A stretch of 6,900 nucleotides of DNA from Salibacteraceae bacterium (GTDB lineage: Bacteria > Bacteroidota > Bacteroidia > Flavobacteriales_G > Salibacteraceae): NCBI GenBank assembly GCA_023262195.1, contig JALRDM010000185.1, positions 1 to 6,900 on the forward strand. Reading direction: 5' to 3'. Shown piece by piece: positions 1 to 5,468 of the stretch; position 1 is the first letter of the stretch; the number at the start of each line of letters is the position of its first letter. The notes below the pieces were generated by a model. That model did not search any database and had not been told where the DNA came from. It saw only the letters and a program-made list of their open reading frames with translations. Made by a program: the position numbers and the translations under genes.

Positions 1-377
1 TGAAAAATGGGGATGAGATGGACTCTCTAGAGTTTAGAAGGGCGCTTGTGGAACTTGGACTCTATGATCCGAATGCAAGCATCAAGGAAAGAGAACTTAT
101 CCTATCCACCTTCCCTGAAATGTTTGAGCTGGTAGGCAGGCCTCTGCTATCTGATCGGTTTGACTTTGCAGATGACAATTACTTTAAGGAGATTTATGAG
201 AAAGGCGAGGCCCTAAGCAGAAACCCCGAAATGAGAGGGTTATCGGCATCAGGATCAAAACACTTTGTGTACTTCAATCGGACATATTTTGGTCTTTATC
301 AGTTGCTTAATCAAGTCAAGGCAGTCATTGATACCAGTAATGTGATATCTAACCATCCTCTTAAGAAGAGCGCCTAG
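1..377 (+). CDS. C-terminal part of a probable ABC1/AarF (UbiB-like) atypical kinase family protein, 5' partial
   Basis: The reading frame is open to the left edge, so the ATG at 18 is probably internal and only the last ~125 codons are present. The tail has a stretch resembling the end of bacterial ABC1/AarF/UbiB atypical kinases: an 'FNRTYFGLYQLL' segment followed by 'KAVIDTS', preceded by 'FDFAD' and a helical stretch. Family members typically end with a similar Arg-x3-Gly-Leu-Tyr helix after the kinase fold. The catalytic motifs (the KxGQ region and the kinase lysine and aspartates) would lie upstream of the window and cannot be checked. Known family members support ubiquinone or other isoprenoid-lipid biosynthesis; the role here is inferred. 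There is no hydrophobic segment in the visible part. The gene ends with TAG, and only a weak 6-bp hairpin (365-370 with 380-385), without a T-run, follows. Family assignment is moderate; that this is a real coding 3' end is fairly sure. Confidence 0.6.
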   Translation, partial: KNGDEMDSLEFRRALVELGLYDPNASIKERELILSTFPEMFELVGRPLLSDRFDFADDNYFKEIYEKGEALSRNPEMRGLSASGSKHFVYFNRTYFGLYQLLNQVKAVIDTSNVISNHPLKKSA

Positions 378-609
378 CACTCTTCCACCAACGTTAATTT
401 TGATAAAGTTCGCTCTTAGAAGTTGCGTCTCGACTCTTTGTTTACAATGTGGTCACCCATAACGATTGAATCGAAACAAAAGAAGCCATGTTAAACTTTA
501 TGCCAAGTGATGCATCAATTATATCAAACTGATTTATATCACCGCATTTAGCCTATGCATGCCTTCGAATAAAACGACAGAACCTTACAGGATCAATAAA
601 TTTTGGAAG

Positions 610-1026
610 CTATGGCTTGTGCCGATTCAGCGCTTCGTTTTTTTTGGATATCAGTAGTTGAAAAAAGTTAGATTTCAGCGTATAGCCATTTTTCAACCTC
701 ACAAAGAATCCGTTAGAATGAATGGTCAAGTGCTCTGACTGAAACATACTGAGTCGATAGAATGGCACAACCCACGAGAAGTGGCCGTCACCATTTCTGA
801 AGTGAATATCCACTCCCTTTTTTCGTATTTCAATATTACAATGCCAGAGATTCGCATTGGCTGCATTGAACGCCAATCCTTCCACATGCATCTCATGAAT
901 AATCAAGTTACCCGACCGCACTGGGGGCATTTTCACCAATTCCCAAACATCATATGCCTCACCAATGGCGGAAAGCTTGAGGTCTTCCATTTTTTTGTTG
1001 GGGATATTATGATCAAAAAATGCCAT
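610..1026 (-). CDS. Unrecognised small protein, possibly PH-like beta-rich domain (138 aa)
   Basis: No family is recognised with confidence. The 138-residue product has no signal peptide or membrane segment. Its second half alternates hydrophobic and polar residues in short beta-strand-like runs (around 'FSWVVPFYRLSMF', 'LTIHSNGFFVRL') and ends in an amphipathic Lys-rich helix ('FFQLLISKKNEAL'), an arrangement seen in bacterial PH-like domains; this is inference only. It is likely cytoplasmic. The start is uncertain. ATG 1026-1024 lies in the right arm of a terminator-like hairpin, and the T-tract of that hairpin encodes Phe3-Phe4. The next in-frame ATG (990-988, residue 13), preceded by an A-rich stretch, is a credible alternative giving 126 aa. 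The gene converges with the kinase gene across 232 bp. The plus-strand frame at 781-1032 is its mirror image. Confidence 0.72.
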   Translation of the reverse strand: MAFFDHNIPNKKMEDLKLSAIGEAYDVWELVKMPPVRSGNLIIHEMHVEGLAFNAANANLWHCNIEIRKKGVDIHFRNGDGHFSWVVPFYRLSMFQSEHLTIHSNGFFVRLKNGYTLKSNFFQLLISKKNEALNRHKP

Positions 1027-1053
1027 AAGTGATCAACAACACTCATGGCATTT
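1015..1053 (-). terminator. Rho-independent terminator-like hairpin, minus strand
   Basis: The arms 1040-1053 and 1018-1031 form a 14-bp stem with one G-U wobble on the minus strand, an 8-nt loop (1032-1039) and a minus-strand run of six T (1020 to 1015). It lies about 25 nt after the TAG (1081-1079) of the minus-strand fragment at 1079-1237, where a terminator for that gene would be expected. It also covers the first start codon of the next minus-strand gene. Two TGATCA palindromes, at 1010-1015 and 1030-1035, lie 20 bp apart around the loop and the T-tract. Confidence 0.65.
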
Positions 1054-1078
1054 AGTTGTATTTTGATTGGATTACACC

Positions 1079-1237
1079 CTAATCAGACCCCATACCTTCT
1101 ACCAAAAATGGAGTTTTGCCATTGGTAATAATTACTTTGCCATTCTCGCTCTCAGCAGGCTTTTGAAACAAATGGAATTCAAACGCCATAGGGCCATACA
1201 TTCCATCATGGGCCAGTCGTTTTATGTTATTTCTCGC
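1079..1237 (-). pseudogene. 3' remnant of an unidentified protein gene (52 codons)
   Basis: Read on the minus strand, this stretch gives 52 protein-like codons ending in TAG. They include 'GMYGPMAFEFHLFQKP', an acidic linker, 'NGKVIITNGK' and the C-terminus 'TPFLVEGMGSD'. The composition (alternating beta-type strands, Gly/Pro turns) looks like a genuine C-terminal domain, and a terminator-like hairpin follows 25 nt downstream. Upstream, the frame is closed by TAA at 1240-1238, and no other minus-strand frame continues it convincingly, so the 5' part seems deleted or decayed. A 40-codon ORF could start at ATG 1201-1199, but no ribosome binding site supports it. I do not recognise the family. 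The competing plus-strand frame (about 1067-1342, TTG start) overlaps it and looks less protein-like in its first half. Confidence 0.45.
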
Positions 1238-1444
1238 TTATCAGAACGCCTTGCACATAGGATTCTATTGAAAGGATATAAGGCAGAAAAGGCTTTTTTA
1301 CAAAAAGTGAATAGCGAAGCTATGCTGAAGCTCAAGCATTAGGTCAAGCCTCTGTGTTTGATGGATTTGAAGGCGAAGATTGAGGCAAATAACAAATAGC
1401 CAATATCGAGTCATACTAAGGCCGCGCGAAATGCGAGTCGTGAA

Positions 1445-1479
1445 GAGTGATGAGTGATGATTGATGAGTGAGAAGTAAG
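1445..1479. repeat. Five-unit heptamer tandem repeat (GAGTGAT-type)
   Basis: Five consecutive 7-nt units are visible: GAGTGAT, GAGTGAT, GATTGAT, GAGTGAG and AAGTAAG. The first two are identical and the others differ by one to three bases. The units decay toward the right and run directly into the looser repeat block that follows. In the minus frame they translate as a Ser/His/Leu-rich string, which explains the spurious minus-strand frame at 1298-1549. Confidence 0.8.
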
Positions 1480-1483
1480 GCGC

Positions 1484-1658
1484 AAATAACCAGCTGCTGA
1501 TAGCTAAAAACCAAGAGCCAGTCCTAAATATCCAAAACTCAATTTTCAATCCTCAATTTTCATTGAATGTAGAATTTCGAACATTAAATTTCCAATATCG
1601 AGATAGCGAATAGCTAGCAGCTTGCTGCTTGCAGCTGATAGCTTAATATTCAAATAAA
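1484..1658. repeat. Degenerate ~7-nt repeat array with several word families
   Basis: Words of about 7 nt follow each other almost without interruption and change family along the array. First come AGC-ending words (CAGCTGC, TGATAGC, CAAGAGC at 1491-1518). Next are CAATTTT, CAATCCT, CAATTTT (1540-1560), then AA-ending words (CATTGAA, TGTAGAA, TTTCGAA, 1561-1581). Last are ATAGCGA, ATAGCTA, GCAGCTT, GCTGCTT, GCAGCTG and ATAGCTT (1603-1644). Longer words recur: CCAATATCGAG at 1400-1410 and 1592-1602, and GCTGATAGCT at 1496-1505 and 1634-1643. The earlier CAAATAA, CAAATAG pair at 1386-1399 belongs to the same style. Function is unknown. Confidence 0.65.
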
Positions 1659-1682
1659 CTCAACTGACTAGTTTCGCCTTCC

Positions 1683-2444
1683 ATGGAAATCGCCATTGTA
1701 ATTGCCGTAGCCTTTGGGGCATCAATGCTCACCTTCTTCAGTGGCTTTGGGCTTGGCACGATGCTCACACCCGCGTTTGTATTGTTCTTTCCACCCGAAA
1801 TTGCAGTGGCAGCTACGGCCATCGTGCATTTTGCCAATAACCTATTTAAACTCACACTCATTGGCAAACATGCCGTGAAGAAAATCGTGCTTGGTTTTGG
1901 ATTGCCAGCCATTGTGGGTGCTTTTGGTGGAGCCTATTTTCTCGGTTGGCTCTCCAACCTCGATCAAGAGTTGCATGTTTTTGGTCTTACTACTACCCTA
2001 CTCAACCTGTGCATTGGTGGACTGATCTTACTCTTTGCGCTGGTCGAGTTGATTCCGGGCATTCGAAAAATGGGACTGGCTCCGAGTTGGCTTATCGCGG
2101 GCGGTGTGATCAGCGGATTTTTTGGCGGGCTTTCTGGGCATCAAGGCGCACTGCGCAGTGCGTTCCTAATCAAATTTCCGCTCAGCAAAGAGCAGTTTGT
2201 GGCTTCGGGCATTGTCATTGCATGCCTCATTGATACGATGCGGATTGGCACCTATGCCTTTACGTTTGATTTTGACTCCATCATAGCCCAATCGGGATTG
2301 ATGATGATGGCCACTGTGGCCGCATTTGCAGGGGCGGTGGTGGGAAAACGCCTGATGAAAAAAATCACCATCGATGCCATTCAATGGATCGTTGGGGGCT
2401 TAATGGCCATTGTTGGTTTGCTGCTTGCAATTGGGTTAATATGA
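1683..2444 (+). CDS. TSUP (TauE/SafE) family membrane transporter
   Basis: This 253-residue protein is almost entirely hydrophobic, with seven to eight candidate membrane segments (roughly 3-20, 27-50, 66-90, 103-124, 134-152, 168-187, 200-222 and 232-252). It shows the internal two-fold repeat typical of TauE/SafE (PF01925) proteins. The N-terminal half carries 'FSGFGLGTMLTP' (residues 19-30), and the C-terminal half carries 'SGFFGGLSGHQG' (144-155), the glycine-rich re-entrant-like motifs. The length is normal for the family. Family members export or import sulfur-containing anions or organic acids such as sulfite, sulfolactate or sulfoacetate; the sequence does not show which substrate applies. 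It acts in the inner membrane. ATG 1683 is the first in-frame start and begins directly with the first membrane helix. The lipoprotein gene follows 88 bp downstream on the same strand, with no terminator between them, so read-through is possible. Confidence 0.88.
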   Translation: MEIAIVIAVAFGASMLTFFSGFGLGTMLTPAFVLFFPPEIAVAATAIVHFANNLFKLTLIGKHAVKKIVLGFGLPAIVGAFGGAYFLGWLSNLDQELHVFGLTTTLLNLCIGGLILLFALVELIPGIRKMGLAPSWLIAGGVISGFFGGLSGHQGALRSAFLIKFPLSKEQFVASGIVIACLIDTMRIGTYAFTFDFDSIIAQSGLMMMATVAAFAGAVVGKRLMKKITIDAIQWIVGGLMAIVGLLLAIGLI

Positions 2445-2483
2445 GGCTCGCCCGGTCCGTTTCATAAATCAAATTTTACACGC

Positions 2484-2516
2484 TTTGGAATCAAACCCAA
2501 TTAATCCTTTCATTTG
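2484..2516 (+). promoter_or_regulatory. Candidate Bacteroidota-type promoter for the lipoprotein gene
   Basis: TTTG at 2484-2487 matches the -33 element. After a 21-nt spacer, TTCATTTG (2509-2516) matches TAnnTTTG at all but one defined position. The spacing fits published Bacteroides and Flavobacterium promoters. The transcription start would be near 2523, giving a leader of about 10 nt before ATG 2533, which is short; hence the low confidence. Confidence 0.35.
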
Positions 2517-2532
2517 TAGGAAAGCATTGAAT

Positions 2533-2862
2533 ATGAAAACGAAATTGATATTGTTTATTGCCATCCTGGGATTTGGATTGGCCTCTTGTGAAAAGTGCAC
2601 CGATTGCACCTGTGTGGGATCCAATGTATTTGAGTTTGATCCTGGTATTACTGCGGATGAACGCGCAAACATTGAAGAACTATACACACAGGAGTTTGAA
2701 GATACCGCAGAAACCTTTTGTGACAACAGCCAAGATGAAGTTGACGCTTATGAAGATGAGTGGGAAACGATGAGCCGCTCATTTGATGAGAGCCAAGTAC
2801 TGAACGGAAATGCTTGGAGCATCGATGCAGATTACGTATGCACATGCGTACAAGAAGAATAA
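2533..2862 (+). CDS. Small acidic Cys-rich lipoprotein (109 aa)
   Basis: The start chosen is ATG 2533 because it opens directly on a signal peptide: 'MKTKLI', a hydrophobic core, then the lipobox 'LASC' with Cys19 as the lipidation site. The upstream ATG-like extension from 2485 would bury this signal. The mature protein is acidic (many Asp and Glu, e.g. 'EDEWE') and has six further cysteines: C22, C25, C27, C63, C103 and C105, forming CxxCxxCxC at the N-terminus and CTC near the C-terminus. An even number fits up to three disulfides in the periplasm or at the surface, or a metal site; neither is proven. No known family is recognised, although small Cys-rich lipoproteins of this build are common in Bacteroidota. 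No strong Shine-Dalgarno sequence is present. A clear terminator follows 24 nt after the stop. It may be co-transcribed with the transporter gene or use its own promoter candidate. Confidence 0.85.
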   Translation: MKTKLILFIAILGFGLASCEKCTDCTCVGSNVFEFDPGITADERANIEELYTQEFEDTAETFCDNSQDEVDAYEDEWETMSRSFDESQVLNGNAWSIDADYVCTCVQEE

Positions 2863-2885
2863 ACAATTACGACCTCTGATCAATT

Positions 2886-2913
2886 AAAGCCTCGTTTTTA
2901 CGAGGCTTTTTTT
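2886..2913 (+). terminator. Rho-independent terminator after the lipoprotein gene
   Basis: A perfect 9-bp stem (AAAGCCTCG at 2886-2894 with CGAGGCTTT at 2901-2909) has a 6-nt loop and runs into seven T (2907-2913). It lies 24 nt after the TAA of the lipoprotein gene. Confidence 0.92.
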
Positions 2914-2945
2914 GTGCTGAGTAACATGGCTGCCTTGGATAAATA

Positions 2946-2977
2946 CAAAAAGACCCCAGCAGCAAGTGCTGGGGTCT
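2946..2977 (-). terminator. Strong minus-strand terminator-like hairpin
   Basis: A perfect 11-bp GC-rich stem (AGACCCCAGCA at 2951-2961 with TGCTGGGGTCT at 2967-2977) encloses a 5-nt loop. On the minus strand it is followed by TTTTT, G, TA and TTT (2951 down to 2941). On the plus strand it is followed by CCCCC, so it can only terminate minus-strand transcription. No minus-strand ORF ends just upstream of it (2978-3172 has only ATGs followed within a few codons by stops). The minus-strand sequence GGGG AGA CCCC (2981 to 2971) could pair with the first arm as a weak alternative hairpin. Confidence 0.75.
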
Positions 2978-3060
2978 CCCCCTCAATCCAGAGCTATATA
3001 TCTATCAATATAGCTCAGGTTTTACCCTAATAGGACAATTTATATACGTAGACAAATGAA
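2946..3060 (-). ncRNA. Candidate small noncoding RNA, minus strand
   Basis: Read on the minus strand, there is a 9-bp perfect stem-loop (3016-3008 with 2999-2991, 8-nt loop), a purine-rich single strand containing GAGGGGG, then the strong terminator hairpin at 2977-2951. This is the layout of a typical short bacterial sRNA ending in an intrinsic terminator. There is no ORF inside. The 5' end is a guess: no convincing promoter pair was found, only a TTCATTTG-like word on the minus strand around 3053-3060 (the same word proposed as the -7 element of the lipoprotein gene), which lacks a well-spaced -33 element. No known RNA family is recognised. The region could instead be leftover terminators. 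Confidence 0.3.
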
Positions 3061-3172
3061 AAATGTTCGATAATATTTTATTCCCCAACAAGGAAAAAAA
3101 GAATTGCACTTTTACAATCCCATTCACCTAAACCATCGACCTTTCAACCTTTAACTTGATCGCATCGCAAGC

Positions 3173-4321
3173 ATGAAAATAATTGCAAAAACACTGTTTG
3201 GGCTTGAAGAAATTCTTGAAAAGGAGCTGATTGAATTTGGTGCCAAAGAAACCAACATCCTCAATAGAGCCGTTGAATTCCAAGGTGATCAAGCCTTGCT
3301 ATACCGAGCCAATTTATGCAGCAGGTTGGCGCTTCGCCTTTTGGTTATGGTTGATTCTTTTCAAGCACACAATGAGCGTCATCTGTATGGCAAGATTCAG
3401 CAGATGGATTGGAGTAAATACATCTCAGGCAAGCAAACCTTCGCCATTGATTGCACGGCCTATGGAGAGCGCTTTCGACATTCAAAGTATGCCGCACTTA
3501 CCGTGAAAGACGCCATTGTTGACCAGTTACGCGAAAAAACAGGTCGCAGGCCATCCATTGATACCAACGAGCCCGATGTTAAAATCAATGTGCACATTTC
3601 TGATATCCATGTGGATGTCTCGTTGGATAGCTCTGGTGATTCGCTCGAAAAACGCGGGTATCGCCTCGAGGCCATGGAAGCCCCCATCAGCGAAGTACTG
3701 GCCGCAGCCATGATTATCCTATCGGGTTGGAATCGGCAGACACCCTTGTTCGACCCGATGTGTGGCTCGGGTACCATCGTGATTGAAGCAGCAATGATGG
3801 CAGCAAACAAGGCTCCCGGACTCGACCGTTCGTTTGGTTTTGAACGGTGGAGTGACTTCAATGCTGAATTGCTTGAAAATCTAAAGCAAGAATTGGTGCA
3901 AAACGAAACCAAACCCCAAGTGGAAATTTTGGGAAGGGATAGACATCGAAGGGCGATGGCCATTGCCGAGCGAAACGCCCGCAGAGCAGGCGTAGATCGT
4001 AATGTAACCATTGAGGCTGGAGACTTTATGAAAAAAGAGCCGCCTTTTGAACAGGGATGGATCATCATGAATCCACCCTATGGTGAGCGCTTAAACGAAG
4101 ATGACGAGATGGAAGCGTTTTATCATGAAGTTGGGTTTAAACTGAAGCACGAATACGCAGGTTATACGGCTTGGATCATCAGTTCAAACAACAAGGCATT
4201 AAAACGCATTGGTTTAAAACCCGACACACGTATTCAGCTGTATAATGGAGCGTTGGAATGCCGATACAACGGCTACACCTTGTTTGCTGGAAAGCGACAG
4301 GATCAAATAAACCGAGACTAA
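3173..4321 (+). CDS. rlmL: RlmL-type 23S rRNA (guanine-N2) methyltransferase, THUMP domain
   Basis: This 382-residue cytoplasmic protein has an N-terminal ferredoxin-like/THUMP region (about 1-155) and a C-terminal Rossmann methyltransferase domain (about 165-375). The RlmL signature with 'FRHSKYAA' (His103) follows the THUMP core. The SAM-binding motif I is 'DPMCGSGT' (194-201), and the catalytic NPPY motif typical of exocyclic-N methyltransferases is at 300-303 ('NPPYGERL'). By family, it makes m2G2445 in 23S rRNA using S-adenosylmethionine. It corresponds to the RlmL half only, the length of B. subtilis YpsC; E. coli RlmKL is a fusion of about 700 residues with RlmK. ATG 3173 starts at the expected N-terminus ('MKIIAKTLFGLE'); no clear Shine-Dalgarno sequence is seen. 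It appears monocistronic and converges with moxR, with one base between the two stop codons. Confidence 0.92.
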   Translation: MKIIAKTLFGLEEILEKELIEFGAKETNILNRAVEFQGDQALLYRANLCSRLALRLLVMVDSFQAHNERHLYGKIQQMDWSKYISGKQTFAIDCTAYGERFRHSKYAALTVKDAIVDQLREKTGRRPSIDTNEPDVKINVHISDIHVDVSLDSSGDSLEKRGYRLEAMEAPISEVLAAAMIILSGWNRQTPLFDPMCGSGTIVIEAAMMAANKAPGLDRSFGFERWSDFNAELLENLKQELVQNETKPQVEILGRDRHRRAMAIAERNARRAGVDRNVTIEAGDFMKKEPPFEQGWIIMNPPYGERLNEDDEMEAFYHEVGFKLKHEYAGYTAWIISSNNKALKRIGLKPDTRIQLYNGALECRYNGYTLFAGKRQDQINRD

Positions 4322-4322
4322 A

Positions 4323-5306
4323 TCAAATGGCTGCGGCCGCTTGCATTAAATCCTCAATGATTTTTTCGCTGGTAATGCCTTCGGCCTCCGCCTTATAATT
4401 GCGCACAATACGATGCCTGAGCACGTTTGTGGCAACGGCACGCACGTCTTCTCGATCGGGAGAATACTTACCGCGCATCAACGCATGGCACTTAGCCCCT
4501 ACCACCAAATACTGACTTGCCCGTGGTCCAGCACCCCAATTGATAAATTCTTTGGTTACTTCCGGTGGATTGGCACCGTTGGGTCGCGTGGCACTGGTAA
4601 GATTTACCGCATAGTCCACCACACCATCAGGTATAGGTACTTTTCTCACCAAATCTTGGAAGAAAAGAATTTCATCTGCCTGCAACACTTGATTTGCTTC
4701 CGCAATGATGCCTCCGGTGGTAGCCTTTACAATTTGCACTTCCTCTTCAAAAGAGGGGTAATCGAGCCATACGTTGAACATGAAACGGTCGAGCTGTGCT
4801 TCGGGCAGTGGATAGGTTCCCTCCTGCTCTATTGGATTTTGGGTTGCCAACACAAAAAATGGCGCTTGCAGTGGATATCGATTGCCTGCGGCTGTTACTA
4901 CCCGCTCTTGCATCGCTTCCAACAACGCACTTTGCGTTTTGGGTGGTGTTCGGTTAATCTCATCCGCCAGAATAATGTTGGCAAAAACTGGACCTTTCAC
5001 GAACTTAAAATTTCGCTGATCGTCTAAGATTTCGGAACCAATAATATCCGAGGGCATCAAGTCTGGTGTGAATTGAATTCGGCTAAACGAAAGGCCTAGT
5101 GCATCAGAAATGGTGTTGACTAATAAGGTTTTGGCCAAGCCAGGCACCCCCACCAATAAACAGTGACCATTGCTAAATACTGAGGTCAACACAGCATCTA
5201 CTACCTCGTCCTGACCAACAATTACTTTGGATATCTCTTGCTTCAGTGCAGCTACTTTCCTACCAAAATCATCCGCTGCCTCTACCTCGTCCTTGTATTT
5301 TTCCAT
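4323..5306 (-). CDS. moxR: MoxR family AAA+ ATPase
   Basis: This full-length MoxR-type AAA+ ATPase (327 aa) is cytoplasmic. After an N-terminal helix it has 'VGQDEVV' (30-36), Walker A 'GVPGLAKT' (53-60), the family block '[13 protein letters not shown]' (78-90), and Walker B 'ILADEINR' (112-119) followed by '[15 protein letters not shown]'. Sensor 1 is 'ATQNP' (154-158), then '[14 protein letters not shown]' (162-175); the lid contains 'GAGPRASQ'. All catalytic motifs are intact. Members act as chaperone-like ATPases that insert cofactors or help assemble complexes, usually with a VWA-domain partner and DUF58 or Bat proteins encoded beside them. Here none of these follows: the downstream neighbour is convergent rlmL. 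ATG 5306 is preceded by GCGA rather than a clear ribosome binding site. The gene is divergent from the hydrolase gene at 5469. Confidence 0.93.
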   Translation of the reverse strand: MEKYKDEVEAADDFGRKVAALKQEISKVIVGQDEVVDAVLTSVFSNGHCLLVGVPGLAKTLLVNTISDALGLSFSRIQFTPDLMPSDIIGSEILDDQRNFKFVKGPVFANIILADEINRTPPKTQSALLEAMQERVVTAAGNRYPLQAPFFVLATQNPIEQEGTYPLPEAQLDRFMFNVWLDYPSFEEEVQIVKATTGGIIAEANQVLQADEILFFQDLVRKVPIPDGVVDYAVNLTSATRPNGANPPEVTKEFINWGAGPRASQYLVVGAKCHALMRGKYSPDREDVRAVATNVLRHRIVRNYKAEAEGITSEKIIEDLMQAAAAI

Positions 5307-5353
5307 TCGCTTTTTTGACTTGGCGGTAAAGTTGCAAAAAGTCCGTTTGATTT

Positions 5354-5377
5354 CGATTCAAGACCTCTATTGAATCG
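5354..5377. promoter_or_regulatory. 8+8 bp inverted repeat between divergent genes, operator-like
   Basis: CGATTCAA (5354-5361) and TTGAATCG (5370-5377) are perfect inverted arms separated by 8 nt, giving 16 bp between arm centres, about one and a half helical turns. The repeat lies 48 bp upstream of moxR and 92 bp upstream of the hydrolase start. A dimeric regulator could act on both divergent genes, but this is inference. Part of the half-site word also occurs as CGATTGAATCG at 463-473. Confidence 0.35.
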
Positions 5378-5468
5378 CTATAGCTTGTTAAATTTTATTC
5401 AGGCGAAGCGTATCCGCACACCACCGCAGAAAATGGAAAACACATATCATTGCGAAAAATCGAAACGG

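Larger units (their letters stand above)
1241..1682. other. Gene-free intergenic stretch, partly repeat-derived
   Basis: No convincing gene is seen here on either strand. The first ~140 bases are unique sequence. On the plus strand they read as a Lys-rich helical peptide ending in TAG at 1340-1342, which could be a decayed gene tail but has no supported start. From about 1386 the DNA becomes a succession of short, similar words, described as separate repeats. No convincing promoter was found for the transporter gene that starts at 1683; TAGTTTCG at 1669-1676 differs by one base from TAnnTTTG but lies too close to the ATG for a normal leader. Confidence 0.6.

Noticed and set aside
781..1032. 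Plus-strand open frame of 83 codons
   Set aside because: It mirrors the minus-strand small-protein gene at 610-1026, has no recognisable protein features and starts inside that gene.
1067..1342. Plus-strand open frame of 91 codons with TTG start
   Set aside because: The first half lies opposite the more protein-like minus-strand fragment at 1079-1237. No ribosome binding site or family features are seen. The Lys-rich helical second half could be a decayed tail but cannot be supported.
1298..1549. Minus-strand open frame of 83 codons
   Set aside because: Its sequence is produced largely by the heptamer repeats (Ser/His/Leu strings) and has no protein-like organisation.
2485..2532. Upstream start for the lipoprotein gene
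   Set aside because: It would place 16 residues ahead of a classical lipoprotein signal peptide, and it overlaps the promoter candidate.
3460..4068. Minus-strand open frame of 202 codons
   Set aside because: It lies entirely opposite rlmL, whose domain motifs are intact. The Ser/Arg-rich translation is typical of an antisense shadow.
4413..5027. Plus-strand open frame of 204 codons
   Set aside because: It is antisense to the MoxR gene, whose Walker and sensor motifs are complete. The translation is rich in Cys, His and Trp with no family signal.
5348..5365. T-loop-like word (TTCGATTC flanked by TTGA/TCAA) suggesting a tRNA
   Set aside because: No acceptor, D-arm or anticodon stem can be drawn around it. 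The word is better explained by the inverted repeat at 5354-5377.
5370..5468. N-terminal extension of the hydrolase from TTG 5370 or ATG 5433
   Set aside because: The extension is basic and low in family-like residues, overlaps the inverted repeat and precedes the normal family start at 5469.
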